Assembly (NCBI GenBank): GCA_012184525.1 | Contig: WOFQ01000016.1 | Span: 186,001 to 250,000, forward strand | Length of the DNA: 64,000 nucleotides | Source: Xenoacremonium recifei | Taxonomy: Eukaryota > Ascomycota > Sordariomycetes > Hypocreales > Nectriaceae | Direction: 5' to 3' | In this document: positions 11,551-21,735 of the stretch, piece after piece | How positions within the stretch are numbered: position 1 is the stretch's first letter | Layout of the letters: the number at the start of each line of letters is the position of its first letter | Position numbers and translations under genes: made by a program | The notes under the pieces: generated by a model | What the model saw: the letters and a program-made list of their open reading frames with translations, nothing else | Told to the model about the DNA's origin: nothing | The model's database searches: none

Positions 11551-12567
11551 CTATTTTGCCAGGATCGTTGGTATCGAAGGCTTTCCAAGACCTTGTAATT
11601 GATCCTTCGCCGTCTTGGAGTAATACAACGACATTGCGTTCTTTGTGAATTCTGCGCCTGTCACCAACGGATACTTCTTCTTCGGGCCCTGAATCTGCGC
11701 ATCGGAGCACGGTTGGTTGAAGAAAGCAATGCTGTATCTCTCCCCATAGTAGTCACCTGGCTCTGTCGGCGCCTTCACGCGGTGAAAAGTCGACTTAAAT
11801 CGGTCGTCGGACCAGCTCATCAACAGATCTCCGATGTTGCAAATGATCGCACCCGCGGTCGAGGGCTCGACTTTGGTCCAGGTGTCACCGTGGCCAAAGG
11901 ATGTGCTGACCTCGCGGCCAGGGCAGATCTCAAGGCCAGACTGACCTTGCTTCTGGAACAAAAGTGTCAGGAGGTCCCAATCTGTGTGAGCGCCTGCGCG
12001 ATGCCACACCTCTCCTCCTGTCTCAGTCGGCACCTCGAAATAGTGCAACAGGCGGCACACACTCTGGCATTCCGGTCGGTTAATATCGTGTGCGCGAACG
12101 AAATAATTATCGTCAAACCCCAAGCCGCGTGCAAGGCAGGTCATGAGCTTCTCCGAGACGCCTTGGACCTGATGCATAAACTTAAGCGCAGAGGCTTGGA
12201 AGTTCGGAAGCGTAGCTTCTGAGAGCCATTTCCCGTTCATGTTGGCGCCGAATTGCATCTGATATGACTCCTTCCGATCAGCAGCACCCGTAGAGGGTCT
12301 GATTTGAGCATTCTTCTCCCAACCGGCATTGTGCGCAGAGGAGAAAGGGACCGTGGCTTTCACAGAATCCGGGAGTGAAAAGAAATCAGATGACCAGGTG
12401 AACATTTCGTCAATAGAGGATTGTGAGATGCCATGGTCAGTGACGCAGAAGAAGCCTACTTCTTCGGCTGCGGAACAGAGCTGCTCTGTAATCTCGTCCA
12501 TACGGGACTCAAAGTCGGAGAGAGAGATGGCGGGTATGGCCCGATCTAGGTACTTTGTAGGTGCCAT
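11551..12567 (-). CDS. 2-oxoglutarate/Fe(II) oxygenase (IPNS-like), B
   Basis: An intronless 338-residue dioxygenase of the isopenicillin-N-synthase-like branch. DIOX_N is seen at about 10-120 (GFFCVTDHGIS), then the catalytic domain with iron ligands His194 and Asp196 (AGAHTDWDLLTLLFQ) and His262 (STFHRV), and 2-oxoglutarate-binding Arg277 (GERYSIAFF). The length is typical. It differs strongly from dioxygenase A at 5793 outside these motifs and lacks its intron, so the two are not a recent duplicate pair. It is separated by about 800 bp from the divergently transcribed nucleoside hydrolase. The substrate is unknown; a nucleobase or small secondary metabolite fits the surroundings. Confidence 0.92.
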   Translation of the reverse strand: MAPTKYLDRAIPAISLSDFESRMDEITEQLCSAAEEVGFFCVTDHGISQSSIDEMFTWSSDFFSLPDSVKATVPFSSAHNAGWEKNAQIRPSTGAADRKESYQMQFGANMNGKWLSEATLPNFQASALKFMHQVQGVSEKLMTCLARGLGFDDNYFVRAHDINRPECQSVCRLLHYFEVPTETGGEVWHRAGAHTDWDLLTLLFQKQGQSGLEICPGREVSTSFGHGDTWTKVEPSTAGAIICNIGDLLMSWSDDRFKSTFHRVKAPTEPGDYYGERYSIAFFNQPCSDAQIQGPKKKYPLVTGAEFTKNAMSLYYSKTAKDQLQGLGKPSIPTILAK

Positions 12568-13367
12568 AGCGATCTAGTAAATGCAGATAAATCCACGAGT
12601 GCTGTTTGAGAGAATCAGAAGAATGCTACTGTCTTTGCATCAGGGTAAAGAGTGTGAAGAATATATACCTTGACGTGTCATCCGTCCTCGCTCAAAGCAA
12701 GAGCCGAATCCGCCCTTTCCCCTAAAAGCCGAGAGCCTGAGATGTAAGACCAGAGCCAGAACCAAGCTGACACTGGGCTCGTTCGCAGCAAGGCATCGAT
12801 AATTTGTCAAGGCTAGATACGAACCTGGATCTATCGATCGATCAGTCTATCAATGAATTAGAAATCTCCGACAATTTCACCCTCCTCCAATCAATCATAA
12901 AGTTCGTACGAAATTTGTTATCATTTAAAGCTATCATTGGCAAGCTTTCCAGTAGGGAGCTATCGGCCAATCACGGCGCATACTTTGTCGTACCGGAAGG
13001 AATCGAGTTCAGCCGACAAACAACCCCTCATCTATCGATCGGTCTTCGACTTCCAGCATTCAGGCGAATCTCGGATCTTGTCGTACGAGATCGCAACAAG
13101 TCTTTGGAACATCAAATTTCACAATGTTGATAGCAGCCGAAGATCTCGCGAGAGCTCGTGCAAAGAACAACTCTGAAATCTATCAGTTAGCACTAAGCCG
13201 GAGCCAATTTCTCACAGCGTTCCGTAGTAAGTAACGCAATCGCAGGTCTAAGCAGACGGAAAACCGGTCAGAGTCTACGGTGTATAAGAGACAGAAACTT
13301 GGTCCTCTCTTACTTCCAACGTAAGCTATAGCACCCTTCATTACGTATCTACGGACAAGGCTCAAAA
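12568..13367. promoter_or_regulatory. Divergent promoter, dioxygenase B / nucleoside hydrolase
   Basis: 800 bp without a convincing gene. A TATA-like run at 12661-12667 lies about 94 nt upstream of the dioxygenase B start, and TATAAG at 13283-13288 lies about 85 nt upstream of the nucleoside hydrolase start. Both are at plausible distances, but fungal promoters are weakly defined by TATA alone. The short frames inside look accidental. Confidence 0.35.
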
Positions 13368-14594
13368 ATGCGAGCCCGGATTTCCAGCGCAGCCCTAGTG
13401 CTATGTATCAGCCTCTTCTTCCTCGCTGCAGTTGAAGCCGCCAAACCGTCACGTGTAGGCGGCCAGCCCATTATTATCGACACCGACATATTCGGTGATG
13501 TTGATGACGTCGGCGCGTTGACTATTGCCAATGTACTGCACAACTGCGGCCTCGCGGAGATCAAGGGTATCGCGATCAATACGCATTCCAAGTATGGAGG
13601 CCCGGCTACCAGTGTATGTGCTCTCCCTTGTATGGGTGTATTCAATACACTAATGAAATTGATTCTAAAAACAGGCCATTTGTACACACTTTGGTAACGG
13701 TGATGTACCAGTCGCTGCGATCCGTCCATTGACGGACGAGACGTTCTTTGACGATTGGGATTACGTGTATGTGTTCTCTTTGTTTCCACTAAGCCTTCTT
13801 AAAAGAGAAGTGCCTAGACAAAGATAGCTAAGAGAGAGATATACAGACTGGGCGAATACGCCAGCAAGGTCGCCTACAACTGGCCAGGAACTATCACAAA
13901 TGCGTCGCTGACCCCGACACCCGTTGAGCTTTATCGGAGGATTCTCGCCTCAGCCGACAAAAAGAGTCTGCATCTCATCTCTATCGGCTTCCTTACTAAC
14001 ATCGCGGATGTCCTCCGATCCAAGCCAGACCACATCAGCCCGCTTGATGGCCGAGAGCTACTGGCGGCCAAAGTCAGCGAACTAATCATCATGGGCGGCC
14101 AGTATCCTTCAGGTTGGGAGTATAATTTTGGCGGAGGCGACCCCAACAGCACGGCCTACGTTCTCGATCATTGGCCCAAGACCGTGGCTGTTACATTTTC
14201 CGGTAATGAGCTAGGCGGCAACATCTACTCAGGTCAGAGACCTTTGATGTATGATACGTCGTCTACCAATTCTTTGACCGTCTCTGCTTACCAATGGTAT
14301 GTTGGTCGTGGGTCCGTCGAGCGTGAAACGTGGGATCCTATCACAATGCTGTATGGTATTTTGGGTATTGATGGGTTCACAAAGCTCGGAATGCGGCCAT
14401 TGTTGAAGTATGCGAATGAATACGGGTATAATCGCATCACCGCAAGCAATGCAAGCAATGCTTGGGTCAATGACACAAGCGTCAAGAACCAGCATTGGCT
14501 GGAATTGGCCGATGGAGTCACCAACACAAGTATGTCATGGCTGATTGACAATTTTTTAATTCACCCACCTACCTTGTCGAGATGCCTCGTATAA
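13368..14594 (+). CDS. Secreted inosine/uridine-type nucleoside hydrolase
   Basis: Exons 13368-13613, 13675-13766 and 13847-14594 (introns of 61 and 80 nt) give 361 residues. The first about 24 residues are a clear signal peptide (LVLCISLFFLAAVEA, cut near Ala24-Ala25). The calcium/ribose-binding Asp cluster follows (IIIDTDIFGDVDDVGAL, about 35-51). Later hallmarks are HLISIGFLTNIADVL and IIMGGQYPSG. A C-terminal WDPITMLYGI segment carries the second metal-binding Asp region. It should cleave the N-glycosidic bond of nucleosides outside the cell, releasing ribose and a free base. Several N-x-S/T sites near the C-terminus suit a secreted protein. The C-terminal residues after about 345 could be altered by an unseen 3' intron. 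Confidence 0.9.
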
Positions 14595-17046
14595 ATGGGT
14601 GTAGTCTTTCTCGGATTTGAAGATACGGGACTCATGCCCGACGAATAGTAGAATAAACAGAGCATGATCCCATAGTTGGACTAATCAATTTATCTTGCAC
14701 CATCTTCAGCGTGCCTGCTAGTATCTACTAGACCAGAAAGCTTCCGGTGTTGTCAAAAATCCTCCACGGCGGATCACGGTGCTGAGGATAGATAATGAAT
14801 TTAAAGCCTATGGTTCGCATAAAAGAACATAGAAGGGGTTTTTTAAAATTCAAGTCGCGTTCTAGTGCCGTATAAGTCAAGGAAGTCTTTCATGTTTCTT
14901 CGCCGGTAAATCTTGTCACTCACTTCTACGGAATATCTATCTTCAGGTCGCTGAAGTTGCTCTTGATTTCACCAATCTTCGACAATTACGGTGTACAACT
15001 GCAGGTATTACGAGTGCTCTTAAAGATCGCCACTCCAAGTTAAGCGCATGAACTTGCACCATGCTCGTCGCTTCGTTTGTTGGCTGCCTCATGTGAAAGC
15101 TTGCTAATTATCAGTCTCCTTCGAAACTCGTGCTTTGCTTCGCCTCTTTCATTACGTCAAAACCGGTCCCATGCCAGACGCACTTAGATTTGGCAAGGAT
15201 TGTCGGATATCTGTCTCAACTGTGTCCCTGAATCTTGGATGGCCGCTTATGATTGGTTGGCGGAGGACCCTTGATCAACGATGGTTCTCCTATCGGTGCA
15301 ACCACAAGACTTGAGTACAGAACAGCGATTGGGGCGATTTCATTTCGCAGACGCGGTGACGCTCGAATCCAGGGGAAAGGGAGCGCAGAAGAAGGATATG
15401 TTTGAAACAGGATTTCTTTTTAGACTTGGGAATACGTTGAGAAATGGGAACGTTGGAGTTCACACTCTGAGGTGGCTAACGGAAAACGTGGAAGTGGAGT
15501 CGCTGGAATTGGTACCGTTGATGTTCTCTGATACCTACCATCAGCACTCTTTATCAAGTACTTCAATAACTAATTTTAGCAGAATATCGAGAAGTGCGTT
15601 GCTCTGCAAATTAATTGTGTATTTTTAAGCGCCCGAATCAACGAGAGCTGAACCGTTAGTAGACGTTGGCGATACTCCGTACTACACCCAACGGTGTCGT
15701 TTAAGTATACTGAACCATGACGTCGAGTGGAGAAAGCCGTTGAAGAATGCTAGAGGGCACATCGCCGTAGCAACGCGAGGCACGGAAGTCTGGCATGAAG
15801 CATGGTTCGATGTCGACATTGTCCAAAAGAGACCCAAGGACCCGAATGCCTTGGTAGAAACTGTAATCTTGAACTTGCTGAATTGACTTTCAGATGGAGG
15901 CAGTCGTTGCAGGTCCTTACCTCAGATATGCGTGTGGCGTCGCCGCCTCGAGAACTGCCAAGCCGTGGCGCAGCTCTTGGCTTGCCGAGGGGGCGCGGGC
16001 TATCGATTAGCTGGTATTTTTGGCGACACCTGACTGAACGGATACGGAGATGCGGACACGGCGATTGGACGCCTCGGCGGGCGGGCTGCATGCAATTTGC
16101 CCGTGTCTGTGGCTCCAGCGATTGGCGAGGGGCCAGAATGCCTCGCCTGAGTTGAGCAGCAGCCTGGGCGCGAAGGATGGCTTGGGGCTGGACCGCCTGG
16201 ACCGCTCTGGGCTAGAGTGTATTGTATAACAGAGGCTGAGCAAGCTGAGGCTCGGCAACGGACTTCAACTCCGGCGCCGACAATAAGAAGCGGTTTGACC
16301 TTTGTCCCGCTATCTGGCAATGCAGCGATAGTGAACAGCACCAAAGATCATTTCCTCGCAGGGGGCGCTGGGCTTGAAGTCTTCGCGATGGACAGGGACT
16401 TGGGCGAGCCGCCGCACCGCTAGCAGACGTCACCCGCCCGGGCTCCACAGGGGGCTCCAGTTGTCAGCCTCAGCCCCCAGCTTCGCAGGCTTGGGGCAAA
16501 CCCAGCCCTGCACGGGAGAGGACTTTGGGCGCAAGCGCTGAAACCAAAGGGCCTGTACCGCCTAATTGCCAGTGCAACGGTCTCCACCGCCTCCCCCAGA
16601 AGGCCCCTGATTGCCCTGTGCCGTCCCATCCCCGTGCAGCTCCTCCTTGCTTGGCTGCTTCGACGGTCTGTAACAATTTCATCAGCTTGAAACCCCCCAA
16701 AACTCGCCCATCCCCCCCCTCGTCCTCGAATCTTACCTCCTCTTCTGTCCCGTCCACTCCTCGCCGCCGCCTGCGATTGCATACTCTGTACCGTGCTGTC
16801 GGTGCGCCACGAGCTCGAATTCCCTCCCGCCGCCCCAGATCTTCAGTGGCCAGCTAGCTAGCCCGTTGCTCGGTCAAAGCGTGCGTGGGCATTGTTACGA
16901 TCGTCACCGGCGTCAACAACGACTCCCCGATACGATACGAAGCCAAGCCAAGAGAAGCGCGAGCCCCGGCTGCGAATCACCTCGTCCCGGAAGCGGGCTC
17001 TAATATCTCCGGTGTCATCTGTTCATTGCACAGCAGCGCCGCAACC
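14595..17046. other. Intergenic and upstream region of chitin synthase gene
   Basis: About 2.45 kb. The first half is AT-rich; a 115-codon plus-strand frame at 15281-15628 has no motif and I do not call it. From about 15,900 the base composition turns GC-rich and C/T-rich towards the chitin synthase ATG at 17047, as expected for a promoter and 5' leader. Frames of up to 120 codons in this part look like composition effects. Confidence 0.5.
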
Positions 17047-20000
17047 ATGTCGTATAATCGCCTAGGCAAGTTTCCGATCTCCCCTTGTTGCGACCCTTGG
17101 ATCCCTTGGACGTGGACGTCGTCATGCCCCCCCATTCACTAGCCACGGCGCCCCTCTTCATGCGAAACATGCAATCTTGCTGCTGGCTTTAAGCCCGCGC
17201 GCTGCTTTGTTCCCGCTGTCTTGTGCTTTGTTACAAGTTTCGGCCTGTCGTGGCCTTCTGTTGCGCCCAAAACCTTCCAGTCCTACCACGTTCTGGTGGC
17301 GGTCGACGTAAACCATCGTGGCGGAGCTCAGCGAGCGCGAATCCGAATCAACCTGTCATCACTGCCCGCGGCCGCCCTTCCTTGACCATGAACCCTTGTG
17401 TGCTCCGAAACCTCCATCATTCAACGCCCGATTCTAACATTGCGCCTTTGCAGACGACGACTACTATCACGACCCAATGGACCAACGTCCTGGCGTCCAC
17501 CGAACGCCCTCCCCGGGCCAGCATGGCTATCAGATGGACGAGAACCCCTACGGCCATCACCAGGAGCCCCTGAACATGCCCGATCCTCATATGCCAGATC
17601 CTCACAGATACGGCACCCCCAGCGACCAGCTTCACATCAACGCTGCTGTAAGTCTTGCGCTGCGAAGCCCCTATATAGCTTGCACCAACTGACATTTCTC
17701 CTTTCGCAGCACTCCGTAGACAACTTGTCCGGATACGACTCTCACACGGGCGACTACGGCGTTGACCCCGAAGCGCATCACGATGCCTACTACAACCAAC
17801 CCTACGAGACGAATCCGCACGATGGTCAGGGTTACGATCAGGGATACGATTACGATGACCAGCGGCCGATGCTCACGCACCACGAGTCCGATGCGCCCAG
17901 CGAACCATACCAAGATCAGGCCGCGGCAGGGGCGGGCGGAGGAGGAGGAGGAGGAGGAGGAGGAGGCATCAAGCGCTGGAAGACTGTGAAGCAAGTCCTG
18001 CTCTACAGAGGAAACCTGGTGCTTGACTGCCCTGTTCCTCCAGTCCTCTTGCAACAGAATCCCCACGGAGAGCGCGACGAGTTCACCCACATGCGATACT
18101 CGGCCGCGACTTGCGACCCCAACGATTTCTACGAGGAGAACTTCACCCTGCGACAACGACTCTTCAGCAAGCCTCGACACACCGAGCTGTTCATCGTCGT
18201 CACAATGTACAATGAGGACGATATTCTGTTTGCGCGAACCATGACTGGTGTTTTCAAGAACATCGAGTACATGTGCAACCGTCCCAACAGCAAGACTTGG
18301 GGTAAGGATGCTTGGAAGAAGATCGTGGTCTGCGTTGTCAGCGATGGTCGTGCCAAGATCAACCCTCGAACGAAGGCTCTCTTGGCTGGTATGGGTGTGT
18401 ACCAGGAGGGTATTGCCAAGCAGCAGGTCAACGGCAAGGACGTGACGGCTCATATCTACGAATACACCACCCAGACCCATCTGCAGCTGAAGAACGATGT
18501 TGTTCAGCTCGTTCACCGACGACAGCCCGTTCAGATGCTCTTCTGCTTGAAGGAGAAGAACGCCAAGAAGATCAACTCCCACCGATGGTTCTTCTCAGCT
18601 TTCGGTCGCGTTCTGGATCCCAACATTTGCGTTCTTATCGATGCTGGAACTCGACCTGGTGGCAAGTCCATCTACCATCTGTGGAAGGCATTCGACCTGG
18701 AGCCCATGTGCGGTGGTGCTTGTGGTGAAATCAAGGCCATGTTGGGTAAGGGCGGCAAATACCTGCTCAACCCGCTGGTTGCGACGCAAAACTTCGAGTA
18801 CAAGATGAGCAACATTCTGGACAAGCCTCTGGAATCCGCTTTCGGCTTCATTTCTGTGTTGCCCGGTGCTTTCTCTGCCTATCGATATGTCGCCCTGCAG
18901 AACGACAAGAATGGCCAAGGACCCCTGGAGAAGTACTTCCTGGGAGAGACTCTTCACGGTGGTTCGTCCAAGGCTGGTCTCTTCGAGTCCAACATGTATC
19001 TGGCTGAAGATCGTATTCTCTGTTTCGAGCTTGTTACCAAGCGAAACTGCCACTGGATCCTGCAATACGTCAAGTCAGCCACCGGCGAGACCGATGTGCC
19101 CGACACGGTTACTGAACTGATTCTGCAGCGACGTCGATGGCTGAACGGTTCTTTCTTCGCCGCCATCTACGCTATCGCTCACTTCCACGACTTCTTCCGC
19201 TCTGATCACTCGTTCCTCCGAAAACTGGCCTTCTTCTTCGAGTTTCTCTTCAACACCGTCAACATGATCTTCGCCTGGTTTGCTATTGGCAACTTCTTCC
19301 TGGTTTTCAAGATCCTGACGACGAGTCTCGGCGACGACAATCTGCTTGGCACTGCGGGTAGTATCCTTGGTGTCATCTTTACCTGGCTATACGGTACTTT
19401 CTTGATTACTTGCTTCGTACTCTCCATGGGAAATCGACCAGCTGGTTCTGGAAAACTTTACACCATGATGGTGTGGTTCTGGGCAGGAATGATGATGTAA
19501 GGACGATTATCATCCCCCGGTTCAAATGACTTGTACTGACATTTAACAGATACCTGCTCTTCGCTGCCATCTTCATCTCTGTCAAGGCTATCATATCGGA
19601 TGTCGACAGTGCCGATGGCTTCCATATTAGTGATTTGGTGAAGAACAAGGTCTTCTATACCCTCATTATCTCGGTCATGTCAACTTACGGAATCTGGTTG
19701 ATCGCATCGCTCATCATGTTCGACCCCTGGCACATGGTGACCTCGTTGGTGCAGTATATGCTACTGACCCCGACCTTCACTAACGTGCTTAACGTCTACG
19801 CCTTCTGCAACACTCACGATGTTTCCTGGGGTACCAAGGGAGATGACAAAGTTGAGAAGCTGCCCTCTGTCAACACCAAAGACGGTCAAGGCAAGACTGA
19901 TCTCCCTGATGAAGGCGATCTCAACGCCCAGTACCAGCGCGAAGTTGCCGTCTTTAGTGTCAAGTATGTCGAGGTCAAGAAGCCCCCTACCGAGGCCCAG

Positions 20001-20267
20001 CTTCAGGAGAAGCAGATGGACTACTACAAGGGTGTACGAACTGGTGTGGTGCTGATCTGGATGGTCACCAACTTCGCCCTCGCCGCTGTGGTGCTGAGCT
20101 CGGCCGGTCTAGAGCGGATCACGCCCGGTACAGACGACACGGACAAGGAGACGGAGCGAACCAACATCTACATGGAGATTGTCCTGTGGAGTGTGGCTGT
20201 GCTGAGCGGCATCAAGTTCCTCGGTGCCATGTGGTTCCTCATCGTCCGTATGTTCCGCGGCGTCTAA
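17047..20267 (+). CDS. chsB: Class III chitin synthase
   Basis: Exons 17047-17065, 17454-17647, 17710-19496 and 19550-20267 give 905 residues. The first coding exon is only 19 nt and ends at a GC donor (G|GCAAGT); the predicted start MSYNRLDDDYYHD matches the style of this class. A disordered Tyr/Asp/His/Pro-rich N-terminus contains an 11-Gly run near residue 150. The GT2 catalytic domain follows, with VVTMYNEDD, the EDRIL motif ([12 protein letters not shown]) and QRRRW at 544-548, then several membrane spans. Features such as [21 protein letters not shown] separate class III from classes I and II. The enzyme polymerises UDP-GlcNAc into chitin at the plasma membrane. Aspergillus ChsB and Neurospora CHS-1 are class III members; class is assigned from motif recall. 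Confidence 0.95.
17938..17964 (+). repeat. GGA triplet repeat coding poly-Gly
   Basis: Nine perfect GGA codons, flanked by GGC on each side, encode 11 consecutive glycines in the chitin synthase N-terminal disordered region. A triplet microsatellite like this can change length without a frameshift. Confidence 0.9.
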
Positions 20268-20576
20268 GTGGCATGATTAGGACCGGAATTCTTTGCATTT
20301 CAGACTTATACCCCGTTACGATTGTGCATGAGAGTGCTGGGAGGAGGGGTTTCTTCTTGTTGGATTAGCATATAAGTGTATTACTGCTTTGTATTGATGT
20401 CTTTATTTGTCTCTGGATTGGGGTTTGTGGTGCTTGGATGATGGGGGCTTGAGTAGCTTCTTCTGTGTCAGCAGCGAGAACCATACATAAATATACCTGC
20501 ATGAAAGGATAAAAGATATAATGATGCGCATTTTCAAGATTCCGTCAATACTTTCGTTCTCTTCGAGGGATGAAAT
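20268..20576. other. 3' flank of chitin synthase, no gene
   Basis: 309 bp between two plus-strand genes. It presumably holds the chitin synthase 3' UTR and the promoter of the next gene. Nothing else is recognised. Confidence 0.5.
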
Positions 20577-21101
20577 GTGTCACATTTCTGTGGTTCTGTA
20601 GATGCCGATGTACCGGAGCTAAGAAATTCCGATCACCACGAACATCGACCATCTCAGACCAAGCTTAAATGTAAAACAATCCTCTCCCTTTTCACCAAAG
20701 ATGCTCAACAAGATATGACACAGATCCCACCCATTTTTGCGACTCTCATCCGCACACATCATATAACGTCCCGCAAGAAGCTCGCCCGCGTCAAAAAAGC
20801 CGCTGTCCAACTCAATGTCGACTTTCTCCTTATCCGCAGCGGCGGATCTCCTGGTATCATGTTCGCGTCTGCGACGGATGAATCCGGGCTGAACGAGTGG
20901 GTTTCTACCGTGCAAGCATTGAGATACAAGGACTTTCGGTGCGTCAGAAAGCCAGAGGTCGTGGAGGAGGCGGTAAGCGAAAAGATGGGAGTCAAGGGAG
21001 TGCAGGAGACGGAGAGTGTGAGTGTATTTGGAGGGGAGATGGAGAAGCGAGGACTTGGGGCTTGGTGGAGGAAGGGGATGGGGTATGAAGGGGAAGGGTG
21101 A
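20577..21101 (+). CDS. RWDD2/Prp3-type C-terminal domain protein
   Basis: A single-exon frame of 174 residues. The core (about 50-130) has the pattern of the domain found at the C-terminus of RWDD2 proteins and Prp3 (DUF1115): an HHITSRKK-type start, then LLIRSGGSPGIMFA, and WVSTVQALRYKDFRCVRKPE. The true start is uncertain; the in-frame ATG at about 20718 (MTQIPPIF) would give a shorter protein starting just before the domain. No RWD domain precedes it. Function is unknown; a role linked to RNA or ubiquitin-related complexes is only a guess from the family. It is separate from the chitin synthase transcript by 309 bp. Confidence 0.65.
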   Translation: MSHFCGSVDADVPELRNSDHHEHRPSQTKLKCKTILSLFTKDAQQDMTQIPPIFATLIRTHHITSRKKLARVKKAAVQLNVDFLLIRSGGSPGIMFASATDESGLNEWVSTVQALRYKDFRCVRKPEVVEEAVSEKMGVKGVQETESVSVFGGEMEKRGLGAWWRKGMGYEGEG

Positions 21102-21735
21102 AAGCTCGTGATGGAGAGAAATATGTCAAATGTCGAAATGAGTTCATTGAGGTGTTGCGTGGCCCATCACTATATGAAGAGTCAGGGATGGTCAAGGGAT
21201 CAGAAGCAGGATGGACATATTGTTTGGTCACAACATATATACTAAGGCAAGTTTTGCAATTAAGAATAGATCTGCAAAATTACTTCTAATCCAAAATAGG
21301 CTACAGCCAAAAGAAACTACAAAGCTCTTCTCGCGTGGTGATGGTAAAACGATTCTGTTGAGTCAGATGTACATGGACCACAATCGGCTTGGCATTTATC
21401 AAGTATTCCTGGGCTTTAATATTTATTTAAAGGTTCTACCAAGTAGCGCACACCAAAGGAAGAATATATCTCTCTTTCAAGTGTTATTGAATCAATTCCT
21501 CGCAACGTACAGCCGTTATGAAGGAGATCACGTGTAGGGTAGATGCCCAAAGCGGACAAGCGGCGGAAAATCGGACTGTCCATGCGGCTCTCGGCCCAAC
21601 GTCCAGTTACCCCGTCTTCCAGCTTCACTCCATCAAACAGTGGCGATTCCAATTTCCGGGTCCGAATCAGCCCTTGTCGAAGGTTGAATATCGTTCGATT
21701 GACTCTATTGTTCTCGGAAGTCATTTGCCAACGGC
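21102..21735. other. Intergenic and 5' flank of double-cluster regulator
   Basis: 634 bp. Two overlapping plus-strand frames of about 100 codons (21518-21829, 21543-21776) run through the first exon of the next gene in other phases and are not credible genes. No other element is seen. Confidence 0.5.

Noticed and set aside
13473..13530. Aberrant Asp motif in the nucleoside hydrolase
   Set aside because: DTDIFGDVDDVGAL differs from the DTDPGxDDA text-book form but is a common variant in this family.
15281..15628. 115-codon frame as a gene
   Set aside because: No motif, no leader-like context and no splice partners.
17671..18582. 303-codon minus-strand frame over the chitin synthase gene
   Set aside because: Exact antisense of strongly conserved catalytic coding sequence; no motif, explained by codon bias.
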